The translations under genes and the position numbers were made by a program. The notes under the pieces are model-generated. The model saw nothing but the letters and a program-made list of their open reading frames with translations. It was not told the origin of the DNA and did no database searches. Positions 34,604-43,886 of a DNA stretch of 64,000 nucleotides are shown here, in pieces. This DNA is from Massilia forsythiae. Its GTDB lineage: Bacteria; Pseudomonadota; Gammaproteobacteria; Burkholderiales; Burkholderiaceae_D. The stretch lies in the NCBI RefSeq assembly GCF_012849555.1, contig NZ_CP051685.1:1488001-1552000 (forward strand), given 5' to 3'. Position 1 is the stretch's first letter. Every line of letters starts with the position of its first letter.

Positions 34604-34632
34604 AAATTAAATAATTACTAATTAGTTGACAA
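34604..34632 (-). promoter_or_regulatory. Sigma-70-type promoter of the CehA-like gene
   Basis: On the - strand, a -35 TTGTCA (34632-34627) is followed by exactly 17 bases and a -10 TAATTT (34609-34604). The region is strongly AT-rich. The transcript would start near 34597, giving a leader of about 47 bases that holds two hairpins. Confidence 0.7.
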
Positions 34633-34738
34633 AAATGAATATCTTTCGAAACGGCTGCGCCTGCGATGGCGGACGGTATAGGAAATGGTGTTCCGCCCAC
34701 CGCCGCCCGTCCAGGCTCACCTCATCACGACGGTTCCA

Positions 34739-37700
34739 TCATTTCGCCACCGTGATGTCGCTTCCCTGCGGCGCGGTAGCCGCCAAGGACGCGCCGCCAT
34801 CCGCCACCACCAGCACCACCTCGTGCCGGCGGCCGTCGTCCACCAGCGCGATCGACGCGCCTTCCTGCGCCACGCCGTCCACGCTCAGCGACGCCGCGCT
34901 GCCCCTGCGCACGTCGATGGCGTAGGTACTGCCGCGGTAGCGGTACTGCAGCTTGAATCCGGTCCAGTCCGCGGGCATTTGTGGCGCCAGCGCCAGGCGT
35001 TCGCCGGTGCGCTCCACGCCCAGCAGCGATTCCACCACCAGGCGGTACATCCAGCCGGCCGAGCCGGTGTACCAGCTCCAGCCGCCGCGGCCCACGTGCG
35101 GCGTCACCGCGTACACGTCGGCCGTCATCACGTACGGCTCCGCCTTGTACACGGCGCAGGCTTCGCGGCTGGCGGCGTGGTTGACCGGATTGATCATGTC
35201 GAACAGTTCCCAGGCGCGCTCGGTCTGGCCCAGGCGAGCAAAAGCCATCGCGGTCCAGATGGCGGCGTGGGTGTACTGGCCGCCGTTCTCGCGCACGCCC
35301 GGCACGTAGCCGCGGATGTAGCCGGGGTTCAGCACACCCTTGTCGAACGGCGGGTCGAGCAGCTGGATCAGGCCTGCGTCACGGCGCACCAGGCGCGCAT
35401 CCACCGCCGCCATCGCGCCTTTGACGCGCTCGGGGTCGGCGGCGCCGGACAGCACACCCCAGCTCTGCGAGATCGAGTCGATCTGGCACTCGTCGTTCTG
35501 CTGCGAGCCGAGCGGCGTGCCGTCGTCGAAGTAGGCGCGCCGGTACCATTCGCCGTCCCAGGCGTTTTCCTCGATGTTATGCGACAGCACCTGGGCGGCG
35601 CTGCGGCAGGTGGTGGCAAAGCCGTAGTCGGCGCGGCGGTCGGCCAGTTCGGCAAAGCGCTGCAAGACTTCATACAGGAAGAAGCCGAGCCACACGCTTT
35701 CCCCCTTCCCTTCGTTGCCGACCCGGTCCATGCCGTCGTTCCAGTCGCAGGTGCCGATCAGCGGCAGGCCGTGCGCGCCGAAGTCCAGCGCGTGGCGGAT
35801 CGCGCGCACGCAGTGCTCGTACAGGCTGGCCTGCTCGTTCGATTGCGCCGGCAGGTCGTACAGCGATTCCTCTTCCTGCTTCAACTGGCGCGATTCGATG
35901 AAGGGCGCGACTTCGTCCAGCAGCGCCCAATCGCCGGTGACGGTGACGTAGCGGTGCGCCGCCAGCGGCAGCCACAGGTAGTCGTCCGAGCAGTGGGTGC
36001 GCACGCCGCGCCCGGTGGGCGGGTGCCACCAGTGCTGCACGTCGCCCTCGACGAACTGGTGGCCGGCGAACAGCAGCAGGTGGTCGCGCAGCAGTTCCGG
36101 GCGGGTGTGCACGGTGGCCATCGCATCCTGCAGCTGGTCGCGGAAGCCGTAGGCGCCGCCCGACTGGTAGTAGCCGCTGCGCGCCCACATGCGGCAGGCG
36201 ATGGTCTGGTACATCAGCCAGCCGTTGGCGATGGCGTCCAGCGCCGGTTCCGGCGTCTCGACGCGGATCGCGCCCAGGGTCTCGTCCCACCAGTCGCGCA
36301 CCTTGGCGAGATCCGCCGCCGGCACGCCGGCGCCGCCGTGGCGCTGGACCATGCCGGTCGCGTCCAGGTTGCGGCGGCCGCCCACGCCCAGCATGAACAC
36401 CAGTTCCTGCTCTTCGCCCGGCTGCAGTTCGATGGCCGCCTGCAGCGCGGCGCACGGGTCGAGCGCGGCGCCGCTGCGGCCCGAGAGGCCGGCGCGTTCC
36501 AGCGCGGCCGGATTCGCCAGGCTGCGGTTGCGGCCGATGAACTCGGTGCGGTCGCAGGTAAAGGCCACGTGCTCGGCGTCCAGGTGGAAGAACGCCACCC
36601 GGCCCGAGAAATCGGCGTTGTAGGCATTACGGGCGAACAGTGCGCCGCTGACCGGGTCTTGCTCCGTCACCACGTGCATCGCGGACTTGTCGCGCAGGTC
36701 GCCCAGCACCCACTCGACGTAGCCGGTCACGGACAGCTTGCGGCGCGCGGCGCTGTCGTTGCGCAGCTTGATCACCACGTATTTCAGCGGGTCGTCCAGC
36801 GCCACGTAGGTCAGCAGTTCGCTGCGGATGCCGTGCGCCGTGTGCTCGAAGGCGCTGTAGCCGAAGCCGTGGCGCGTGAGGTAGTCGCCGCCGGACGGCG
36901 CCGGCAGCGCGGTCGGCGACCAATAGGTGCCGGTCTGCTCGTCGCGTATATAGAATGCTTCGCCGCCGCGATCGGCCACCGGGTCGTTTTCCCAGGGCGT
37001 CAGGCGGAATTCATGGGCGTTCTGGTTCCAGCTGTAGGCCTGCCCCGCTTCCGAGACGATGCTGCCGAACAGCGGGCTGGCCAGCACGTTGACCCAGGGC
37101 GCCGGGGTGCGCTGCTCGGCGCCGGTGCGGATCACGTATTCGCGGCCGTCGGCGCTGAAGCCGCCGATGCCGTTGTCCAGCACCAGGCTCGGCGCCGGCT
37201 GCGGCACGGGAATATGCACGGGAGTGGGCGCCGGCGTCGTCGAGGATGCCGTGCCCGGCATCGCCGGCAGCGGCGGCTCGATCGCCAGCAGCGGCGGCAA
37301 CGCCACTTTCTGCAGCGCCGCGCGGCGCAGTTGCTCGGCCAGGCTGCCGCGCTCGTCGGACAGCACCAGGCGCGCCACCGACTGCATCAGCACGCGGTCT
37401 TCGTTCGGGATCTGGTCGACGATGCGCACGAACACGCCGCCCGGGCGGTCCACCGATTGCGCGTCCAGGCCGGAGGCGATCATGCTCATGATCTGGTCGT
37501 GCAGCGCCTGGCGGTAGCCGCTGGCGTCCTCGCACCAGATCACCAGATCGACCACCAGCCCCTTCAGGCGCCAGTAGCCGTGCGCCTGCACCACCTGGCG
37601 CGCCAGCTCGATGTTGGCGGCGTCGCGGATCTGCAGCAGCACGATCGGCAGGTCGCCCGAAATGGAATACGCCCACAGGCCGGACTGGCCGCGCCCGTTG

Positions 37701-40700
37701 CGCGCGATGACGGCCGGCTCGGCACGCAGCGCGGCGTTCGGGTAGATCACGCCGGAGGCCAGGCGCCCGTACAGCTGGGCGTCGGCTTCGCTGGCGTTCA
37801 GCTGGCGCAGCACCACCTGGCTGTGGGTCCAGGCCAGCTCGAACACGCGGTCGGTGAGGTGGCGGTCCTGGTACTTGTCGACCAGGTGCAGCGCCTGCTC
37901 GCGGGTGTCGGTGGCGCCCAGGATGACGTCGACGCTGATTTCCTGGTCCGGCGCCAGCGTGAAGCTGCGGCGGATCGCCGCCACCGGGTCGAGCACCGAG
38001 CCGTGCGCGCCCTGCAGTTGGTCGCGCCCGGTCAATGCCTGCGGCAGCACGTTGCGGTTGCCGCGGCCGATGAACTGGGCGCGGCTGGTCTCGAAGGCCG
38101 GTGCGGACGGCGCATCGACGCCATGCACCGTCATCAGGTTGAACAGGAACGGCGGCTGCTCTTCCTTGTGGCGCGGGCGGCGCGAGCACAGGATGGCGCC
38201 GCGGCCGGCCAGGATCTCGGTCTGCACGAACAGCTTGGAGAACGCCGGGTGCGCCGCGTCGGCGGCCGGCGGCGCCATCACCACTTCGGCGTAGCTGGTC
38301 AGCTCGATGGTGCGCTCGACCTGCGAGGTGTTCTTGATGCGCGTGCGGCGCAGCTCGATGTCGTCCTCGGGCGAGACCACGATCTCGGTGTGCAGCTCGA
38401 TGCCATGGTCGCGGCGGCGGAATTCGGCGCGGCCTTCCGAGAAGATGACTTCGTAGTGCTCGGGCTGGGCCAGGGTCGGCTGGTAGGCGGTCGACCAGAC
38501 GGCGCCGCTGTCCAGGTCGCGCACGTAGCAGAAGTTGCCCCAGTCGTCGGCGGTGGCGTCTTCGCGCCAGCGCGTCACGGCCAGGTCCTTCCAGCGGCTA
38601 TAGCCGGCGCCGCTGCTGGTCACCATCACGTGGTAGCGGCCGTTGGACAGCAGCTGCACCTCGGGGTGCGCGGTGTTCGGCTGGGCCACCACGCGGGTGG
38701 CGCTGTCGGTTTCCGGCGCCGGCTGGCGCATGCCCTCGGCCTCGGCGCTGGCCAGCTCGATCGCGCCCGACTTCGGCACGCGCTCCTGCAGCAGCAGCAG
38801 CGTGGCCTGGAATTGCGGGTCGGCCTCGAAGCGGCGCTGCATCGGGCGGTCGTGCAGCAGGTAGGACAGGGCCAGGAAGCCCATGCCCTGGTGGTGCACC
38901 ATGAAGGACCGCACGACGGCGAATTCCTGGCCGCGCGGCAGGCGCGCCGCAGTGTAGTCGACCGCTTCGTAAAAACCGTACTGGCCGGTGAAGCCGAGCT
39001 TGGCCATGCGCTCCAGGTTTTCGCAGGCCAGTTCCGGTTCGACCATCAGGCCCATCATGGTGGCGTACGGCGCGATCACCAGGTCCTCGCCCAGGCCGCG
39101 CTTGGCACCGGTGCCGGGCACGCCGAAGGCGCGGTACTGGTAGTTCATCGAGGCGTCGACGGTGTTGTAGCCCGATTCCGAGATGCCCCACGGCGTGTTG
39201 CGGCGGCGGCCGTAGTCGATCTGGGCGTGGATGATGCCGTGGTAGGTCTGGTCGAGCAGCGTGTCGCGGTAGCTCGGCATCACCAAGAGCGGCATCAGGT
39301 ACTCGAACATCGAGCCGCTCCAGGACAGCAGCACCTGCTCGCCGCCCACCAGGGACAGCTGGCGGCCGAGCGCGAACCAGTGCTCCTGCGGGAACTGGCC
39401 CTGGGCGATGCCGACGAAGCTGGCCAGGCGCGCCTCCGACGCCAGCAAATCGTAGCTGCCGCTGTCCAGGCGGCGCTCGCTGACGTTGTAGCCGATCGCC
39501 AGCAGATCGCTGTCGTCGTTGTACATGAAGGTGAAGTCCATGGCGGCGAACTCGCGCGCCATGCGCGCCAGGCGCGCGATTTCTTCCAGGCGGGCACGCG
39601 CGTTGGCGCTGCCCTCATCGACCATCCTGGCCAGCAGCAGCAGGCGCGCGCGCTCGTCCGGCGCCAGGTCCTCGCTTGGGGCGCTCATGCCGAACGCGGC
39701 CAGCTCGCGCAGCGTCGGGATGCGGGTCAGGCTGGAATCGATCACGTGTTCCTGCACCGCGCGCATCCACGGCGCGATGTGCAGCAGGTCGGCGTAGGCG
39801 GCGCGGCATTGCGCGGCCAGCTTGCCGGTCCAGGTGCGCAGGGCATCGTCTGCATCGGCCGGCACGGCGTTGGCCAGTTCGCCGGCGTCGCGCGCCAGGG
39901 CGGCCAGGCAATCGCCCAGGCCCGGCAGCGTGTCGACGTTGCGGCACTGTTCGGGCGACAGGTCGCGCCACAGGACGGCGATCGCGTCCTTCACCGCCGG
40001 GGCGGCGTCGCCTGCATGTTCCTCGACCACGCGCAGGGTGTCGCGCACGCCGTGCAAGGGCTGGCTGGACACGACCGGGCGCGCCGCCAGTTGCTCCAGG
40101 CCGGCGGCCAGGGTCAGCAGGTGGCCGGCCAGGTTGCCGCTGTCCACCGCCGACACGTACACCGGCTGCAGCGGCGCCAGCGTCTGCGTGTCGTACCAGT
40201 TGTAGAAATGGCCGCGGTAGCGCTCCAGGCGGCCCATGGTGCCGAGGGTGGCGCGGGTGCGCAGCAGCAGTTCGCCGCCGGCGAGGTAGCCGAAGTCCCA
40301 GGCGGTGAAGTTGGCCAGCAGCGCCAGGCCGAGGTTGGTCGGCGAGGTGCGCTGGGCAACGCGCTGCACCGGGTGTTCCTGCATGTTGTCGGGCGGGAGC
40401 CAGTTTTCCTCGGCGGTCACGTGGTCTTCGAAGAAGGCCCAGGTGCGGCGCGCCAGCTTGTGCAGGAATTCCTGCTGGCCGGCGCCGAGCTGCGGCGCCG
40501 GGCGCTCGACCGGCAGGCTGACCCACCACGCCACCACCGGCGACAGGAACCACAGCAGCAGCAGTGGCGCGGCGGCCCACAGCGCCAGCGGGTTGGCGAA
40601 GGTCAGCAGCAGTGCGCTGCCGACGGCAAACGCCGGCGCGAACCACATGCTGCGCCAGTTGCTTTCCATGTCGGTGCTGGAGCGCGACGTGCCCGAGGCG

Positions 40701-43666
40701 CGCCATTCCAGCAGCTTGCGTTTCGAGACCAGCATGCGCCAGCCGGTGCGCGCGATTGCATCCACGCTGTAGTACGCCTCGTGCGGCAGGAAGGTCATGT
40801 TCAGCACCGCGTGGGCGAGGCCGGCGCGCGCGCCCTGCGACCAGTTCTGCCCGTGCTGGCCGAAGCCCATGTCGTGCGGCTTGTCGGCCAGGCCGATCAG
40901 CGCGCCCAGGGCGAACGGCAGGAAGAACACCGACAGGATCGCCGCGCTCCAGAATGCCGGCGCCGGCAGCAGCGCCCAGCACAGCAGCAGCAGGCCAGTC
41001 AGCACCGGCGCCACCAGGCTGCGGCGCAGGTTGTCGAACAGCTTCCAGCGCGCCAGCGCGCCCAGCGGGTTCGGCACGCGCCGTCCGCCAGGGGCGGGCG
41101 CACGGCCGCCGATCCAGCCGAGCAGCTGCCAGTCGCCGCGGATCCAGCGGTGGCGGCGGCCGACGTCGTCGCTGTAGCGCGGCGGGTAGGCTTCCACCAC
41201 CTGCGCGTCGCTCAGCAGGCCGGAACGGATGTAGGAACCCTCCAGCAGGTCGTGCGACAGCACCTTGTTGTCCGGCAGGGCGCCGTGCAGCACGCGCTCG
41301 AACACGTCCAGGTCGTAGATGCCCTTGCCGGTGAACGAGCCTTCGCCGAACAGGTCCTGGTAGACGTCGGACACGGCGCGCGTGTACGGGTCGATGCCCG
41401 GCTCGCCGCTGCACAGGCGCTCGTAGCGCGAGGCGTTTTCCAGCGGCAGCGAGGTGGTCACGCGCGGCTGCAGCAGGCCGTAGCCTTCGATCACGCGGCG
41501 GCCGGACGGGTCCAGCACCGCGTGGTTCAAGGGGTGTGCCATCGCCGCCACGAACTGGCGCGCGGCATCGCGCGGCAATTGCGTATCGGCGTCCAGCGTG
41601 ATCACGTAGCGGGTCTCGTCCAGGCCCTCCAGGGCGCCCTCGACCACGGCGAAGCGGTCCTGCGCGCCGCCGCGCAGGAAGGCATTCAGGTCTTCCAGCT
41701 TGCCGCGCTTTCTCTCGCGCCCGATCCAGGCGCCCTCGCTCGCGTTCCACATGCGCGGGCGGTGCAGCAGCAGGAAGGGTTCGATGCGCACGCTTTCTTC
41801 GACCTCGCTGCCGTCGGCGCCGTGCAGCACGATGGCATGGTCGTGGCCGTACTTGGCGTTGAGCGCGGCGATGGCGGCACGCGCCTGCTCGACCAGCGCG
41901 GCGTCGGCGGGCATGTCCTGTTGCGGCGCATCGGCCAGGTCGGTCAAGAGGCAGAAGCGCAGGTTGGCGTCGCGGTTGGCCAGGTAGCGCACCTCGAGGG
42001 CGTCGCACAGCGTGGCCACGTTGTCGCGGCTGTACAGCAGCGACGGCACCACCACCACCGCGCGCGCGTCCGGCGGAATGCCGTCGCTGAAGTCCATGCG
42101 TGCCAGCGGCTTCGGCGACACCAGGCGCGTCGACAACAGGTTGACCAGCGCCAGCGCCAGCTGGCTGGAACCGATGGCGGTGAGCACGCCGATGGTCCAC
42201 AGCAGGCCGGCAGCGGCGCCGCCCTGCGCCGCGTGCACCACGGCGGCGCCGGTGAACAGCGCGGTAAAGGCGCCGATCGCGCCCAGGTAGGCCAGCAAGG
42301 GGCGGCGGCGGCCGGCGCGGCGCAGCGCGCCCACGAAGCCGGACTGCAGGTTCAGGCGCCGCTCCAGGCGCGCCAGGCCGGCGCCGGCCAGGTAGTAACC
42401 GACGTGGCGCAGCCGCAGGCCGCCCAGGGCGGCGGCCGATGATGCGGCGGCCGATGATGCGCCGGCCGATGCCGCGGCGGCTGCCGATCCGTCGGCCGGC
42501 GCCGCATCCGCAGCGCCCTCCACGGCGGCGGCGGCGCGCCCTTCCCCGGCCAGCGCCACCGCCTCGGCGGCCACTTCCATCTCGCTCTTGCGCGTGGCGC
42601 GCGCCAGCTGCTCCACCACGTGGCGGTAATGGTCGCGCGTGCCGAAATCCATCTTGCCGTAGACGCCGGCCGGGTCCATGCGCAGGGTCTGCTCGACCGT
42701 GCTCAGGGTCTCGACGAACTCGCGCCAGTCGGTCTTGTCCAGCAGGCGCTGGCTGCCGATGCTGTTGGCCACCGACACCTGGTCGGCGGCCTGCTGGCCG
42801 ATATCCGCCTGCACCGCTTGCTCGATGGTGCGGCCCTCGTCGGCCAGGCGCGTGCCGATCCATTGCAGCGCCTGGGTCAGCGGACCGCTGCGACCCTGCA
42901 GGCGGCGCGTCAGCTCGGCCACGAAGCTGGAGCCCATCGGCTGCACCGCGCGCGCCATGTCGGCCACCAGCAGGATCAAATCGCCCGGCTTGTCGTCGGA
43001 CTTGTCGACCATGCGGTCGGCCCAGCCGTTGGCCAGCTCGCGCTCGCGCCTTGCGAGGTCCTGGCGCGCGGCGATGCGGCGCAGGTTTTCGATCAGCGCC
43101 AGGCGCAGCATGATCGGGATCGCCCACAGCTCGCCCATCGTCAGCGGCGCGCCTTCCTGGTAGGCGGCCACGAAGCGCGCCAGGCTTTCCGGCTCCAGGC
43201 GGCCGTCGCCGTGCGCGATGACTTCCAGCGCCAGCTGGTACACGCGCGGATGGCCGCAGGCATCGGCGTCGGCCAGGCAGGGCAGCTCGCGGCTGTAGTC
43301 CTTGGGCAGGTGGCTGCGCGCCAGGCGCACCTGTTCTTCGATCAGGTAATAGTTATCGAGGAGCCAGTCGGCCGCCGGTGTCAACAGGGCGCCAGCCTTG
43401 GACGCCTTGGTCAAGCCGATGCAGGCATCGGCGATGATCCGTTCGTTCTCGTCCAGGCGTTCCAGCAAGCGGTCGCTGCCGGCCTGCGTGGTCAACTGGT
43501 GGCGCGCCGCCAGCTTGCGGCCGTGGACCGCCATCTGGGCGGCGGAAAACAGTTCGGCGCGCAGCGGCGCGGCGTCGTCGGCCATGCCGCGCGGGACGTG
43601 AGGAGCGGGCTGGGTGGGTTGCCCCGCGCGCGGCGCGTCGGGCAGAGTGTGGTTTTGTGCGTTCAA
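34739..43666 (-). CDS. ndvB: Cyclic beta-1,2-glucan synthase (NdvB-type giant glycosyltransferase)
   Basis: A giant protein of about 2975 residues. The start is taken as TTG at 43666 (MNAQNHTLPD), with GAGG six bases upstream; an ATG at 43585 is an alternative. The order of parts is the NdvB order. An N-terminal region with membrane helices (about 400-470) precedes the GT84 glycosyltransferase domain, which has VVVVPSLLYSRDNV, the acidic motif LDADTQLPRD near residue 689 and RHRWIRGDWQ near 837. More membrane helices (about 870-1060) and a glycoamylase-like domain (FTMYNDDSDLLAIGYNVSE; ISESGYNTVD) follow. Last come two GH94-type phosphorylase modules, the last with GTCDWNDGMDRVG near 2640. 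It makes cyclic beta-1,2-glucans from UDP-glucose at the inner membrane; these serve in osmotic adaptation and host interaction. It stands alone without an obvious ndvA exporter. Confidence 0.93.
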   Translation of the reverse strand: MNAQNHTLPDAPRAGQPTQPAPHVPRGMADDAAPLRAELFSAAQMAVHGRKLAARHQLTTQAGSDRLLERLDENERIIADACIGLTKASKAGALLTPAADWLLDNYYLIEEQVRLARSHLPKDYSRELPCLADADACGHPRVYQLALEVIAHGDGRLEPESLARFVAAYQEGAPLTMGELWAIPIMLRLALIENLRRIAARQDLARRERELANGWADRMVDKSDDKPGDLILLVADMARAVQPMGSSFVAELTRRLQGRSGPLTQALQWIGTRLADEGRTIEQAVQADIGQQAADQVSVANSIGSQRLLDKTDWREFVETLSTVEQTLRMDPAGVYGKMDFGTRDHYRHVVEQLARATRKSEMEVAAEAVALAGEGRAAAAVEGAADAAPADGSAAAAASAGASSAAASSAAALGGLRLRHVGYYLAGAGLARLERRLNLQSGFVGALRRAGRRRPLLAYLGAIGAFTALFTGAAVVHAAQGGAAAGLLWTIGVLTAIGSSQLALALVNLLSTRLVSPKPLARMDFSDGIPPDARAVVVVPSLLYSRDNVATLCDALEVRYLANRDANLRFCLLTDLADAPQQDMPADAALVEQARAAIAALNAKYGHDHAIVLHGADGSEVEESVRIEPFLLLHRPRMWNASEGAWIGRERKRGKLEDLNAFLRGGAQDRFAVVEGALEGLDETRYVITLDADTQLPRDAARQFVAAMAHPLNHAVLDPSGRRVIEGYGLLQPRVTTSLPLENASRYERLCSGEPGIDPYTRAVSDVYQDLFGEGSFTGKGIYDLDVFERVLHGALPDNKVLSHDLLEGSYIRSGLLSDAQVVEAYPPRYSDDVGRRHRWIRGDWQLLGWIGGRAPAPGGRRVPNPLGALARWKLFDNLRRSLVAPVLTGLLLLCWALLPAPAFWSAAILSVFFLPFALGALIGLADKPHDMGFGQHGQNWSQGARAGLAHAVLNMTFLPHEAYYSVDAIARTGWRMLVSKRKLLEWRASGTSRSSTDMESNWRSMWFAPAFAVGSALLLTFANPLALWAAAPLLLLWFLSPVVAWWVSLPVERPAPQLGAGQQEFLHKLARRTWAFFEDHVTAEENWLPPDNMQEHPVQRVAQRTSPTNLGLALLANFTAWDFGYLAGGELLLRTRATLGTMGRLERYRGHFYNWYDTQTLAPLQPVYVSAVDSGNLAGHLLTLAAGLEQLAARPVVSSQPLHGVRDTLRVVEEHAGDAAPAVKDAIAVLWRDLSPEQCRNVDTLPGLGDCLAALARDAGELANAVPADADDALRTWTGKLAAQCRAAYADLLHIAPWMRAVQEHVIDSSLTRIPTLRELAAFGMSAPSEDLAPDERARLLLLARMVDEGSANARARLEEIARLARMAREFAAMDFTFMYNDDSDLLAIGYNVSERRLDSGSYDLLASEARLASFVGIAQGQFPQEHWFALGRQLSLVGGEQVLLSWSGSMFEYLMPLLVMPSYRDTLLDQTYHGIIHAQIDYGRRRNTPWGISESGYNTVDASMNYQYRAFGVPGTGAKRGLGEDLVIAPYATMMGLMVEPELACENLERMAKLGFTGQYGFYEAVDYTAARLPRGQEFAVVRSFMVHHQGMGFLALSYLLHDRPMQRRFEADPQFQATLLLLQERVPKSGAIELASAEAEGMRQPAPETDSATRVVAQPNTAHPEVQLLSNGRYHVMVTSSGAGYSRWKDLAVTRWREDATADDWGNFCYVRDLDSGAVWSTAYQPTLAQPEHYEVIFSEGRAEFRRRDHGIELHTEIVVSPEDDIELRRTRIKNTSQVERTIELTSYAEVVMAPPAADAAHPAFSKLFVQTEILAGRGAILCSRRPRHKEEQPPFLFNLMTVHGVDAPSAPAFETSRAQFIGRGNRNVLPQALTGRDQLQGAHGSVLDPVAAIRRSFTLAPDQEISVDVILGATDTREQALHLVDKYQDRHLTDRVFELAWTHSQVVLRQLNASEADAQLYGRLASGVIYPNAALRAEPAVIARNGRGQSGLWAYSISGDLPIVLLQIRDAANIELARQVVQAHGYWRLKGLVVDLVIWCEDASGYRQALHDQIMSMIASGLDAQSVDRPGGVFVRIVDQIPNEDRVLMQSVARLVLSDERGSLAEQLRRAALQKVALPPLLAIEPPLPAMPGTASSTTPAPTPVHIPVPQPAPSLVLDNGIGGFSADGREYVIRTGAEQRTPAPWVNVLASPLFGSIVSEAGQAYSWNQNAHEFRLTPWENDPVADRGGEAFYIRDEQTGTYWSPTALPAPSGGDYLTRHGFGYSAFEHTAHGIRSELLTYVALDDPLKYVVIKLRNDSAARRKLSVTGYVEWVLGDLRDKSAMHVVTEQDPVSGALFARNAYNADFSGRVAFFHLDAEHVAFTCDRTEFIGRNRSLANPAALERAGLSGRSGAALDPCAALQAAIELQPGEEQELVFMLGVGGRRNLDATGMVQRHGGAGVPAADLAKVRDWWDETLGAIRVETPEPALDAIANGWLMYQTIACRMWARSGYYQSGGAYGFRDQLQDAMATVHTRPELLRDHLLLFAGHQFVEGDVQHWWHPPTGRGVRTHCSDDYLWLPLAAHRYVTVTGDWALLDEVAPFIESRQLKQEEESLYDLPAQSNEQASLYEHCVRAIRHALDFGAHGLPLIGTCDWNDGMDRVGNEGKGESVWLGFFLYEVLQRFAELADRRADYGFATTCRSAAQVLSHNIEENAWDGEWYRRAYFDDGTPLGSQQNDECQIDSISQSWGVLSGAADPERVKGAMAAVDARLVRRDAGLIQLLDPPFDKGVLNPGYIRGYVPGVRENGGQYTHAAIWTAMAFARLGQTERAWELFDMINPVNHAASREACAVYKAEPYVMTADVYAVTPHVGRGGWSWYTGSAGWMYRLVVESLLGVERTGERLALAPQMPADWTGFKLQYRYRGSTYAIDVRRGSAASLSVDGVAQEGASIALVDDGRRHEVVLVVADGGASLAATAPQGSDITVAK

Positions 43667-43848
43667 CAGGAACCTCGATGGTGGCGTGCGCAGCCGGACC
43701 GCCGAGTGGCGCAAGACAGCCAGGGAGAGGAACGTCGGGGAAACGAGGGCGCACGGATGATTCCATGCTAAAAGAACATCAGATTCCGGACTGTGCGCTA
43801 ACGTACATAGTTATGCGATGCGGAAATTTACCTGCTGGCTAGACGCCG

Positions 43849-43878
43849 CGTAGGGTGGACGTTTGCGTCCACCCTACG
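43849..43878. repeat. Palindromic intergenic repeat, GTAGGGTGGACG family, short copy
   Basis: Arms CGTAGGGTGGACG (43849-43861) and CGTCCACCCTACG (43866-43878) form a perfect 13-base hairpin with a TTTG loop. It shares its core with the longer element at 6049-6154. It lies eight bases after the 3' end of the desulfurase fusion gene, where it could end transcription or protect the mRNA end. Confidence 0.88.
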
Positions 43879-43886
43879 TCAGTCAT

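Noticed and set aside
34685-42442. A 2585-codon open frame on + antisense to ndvB
   Set aside because: Composition is Arg/Ala/His/Gln-rich with no domain. It results from high GC at third positions of the gene on the other strand.
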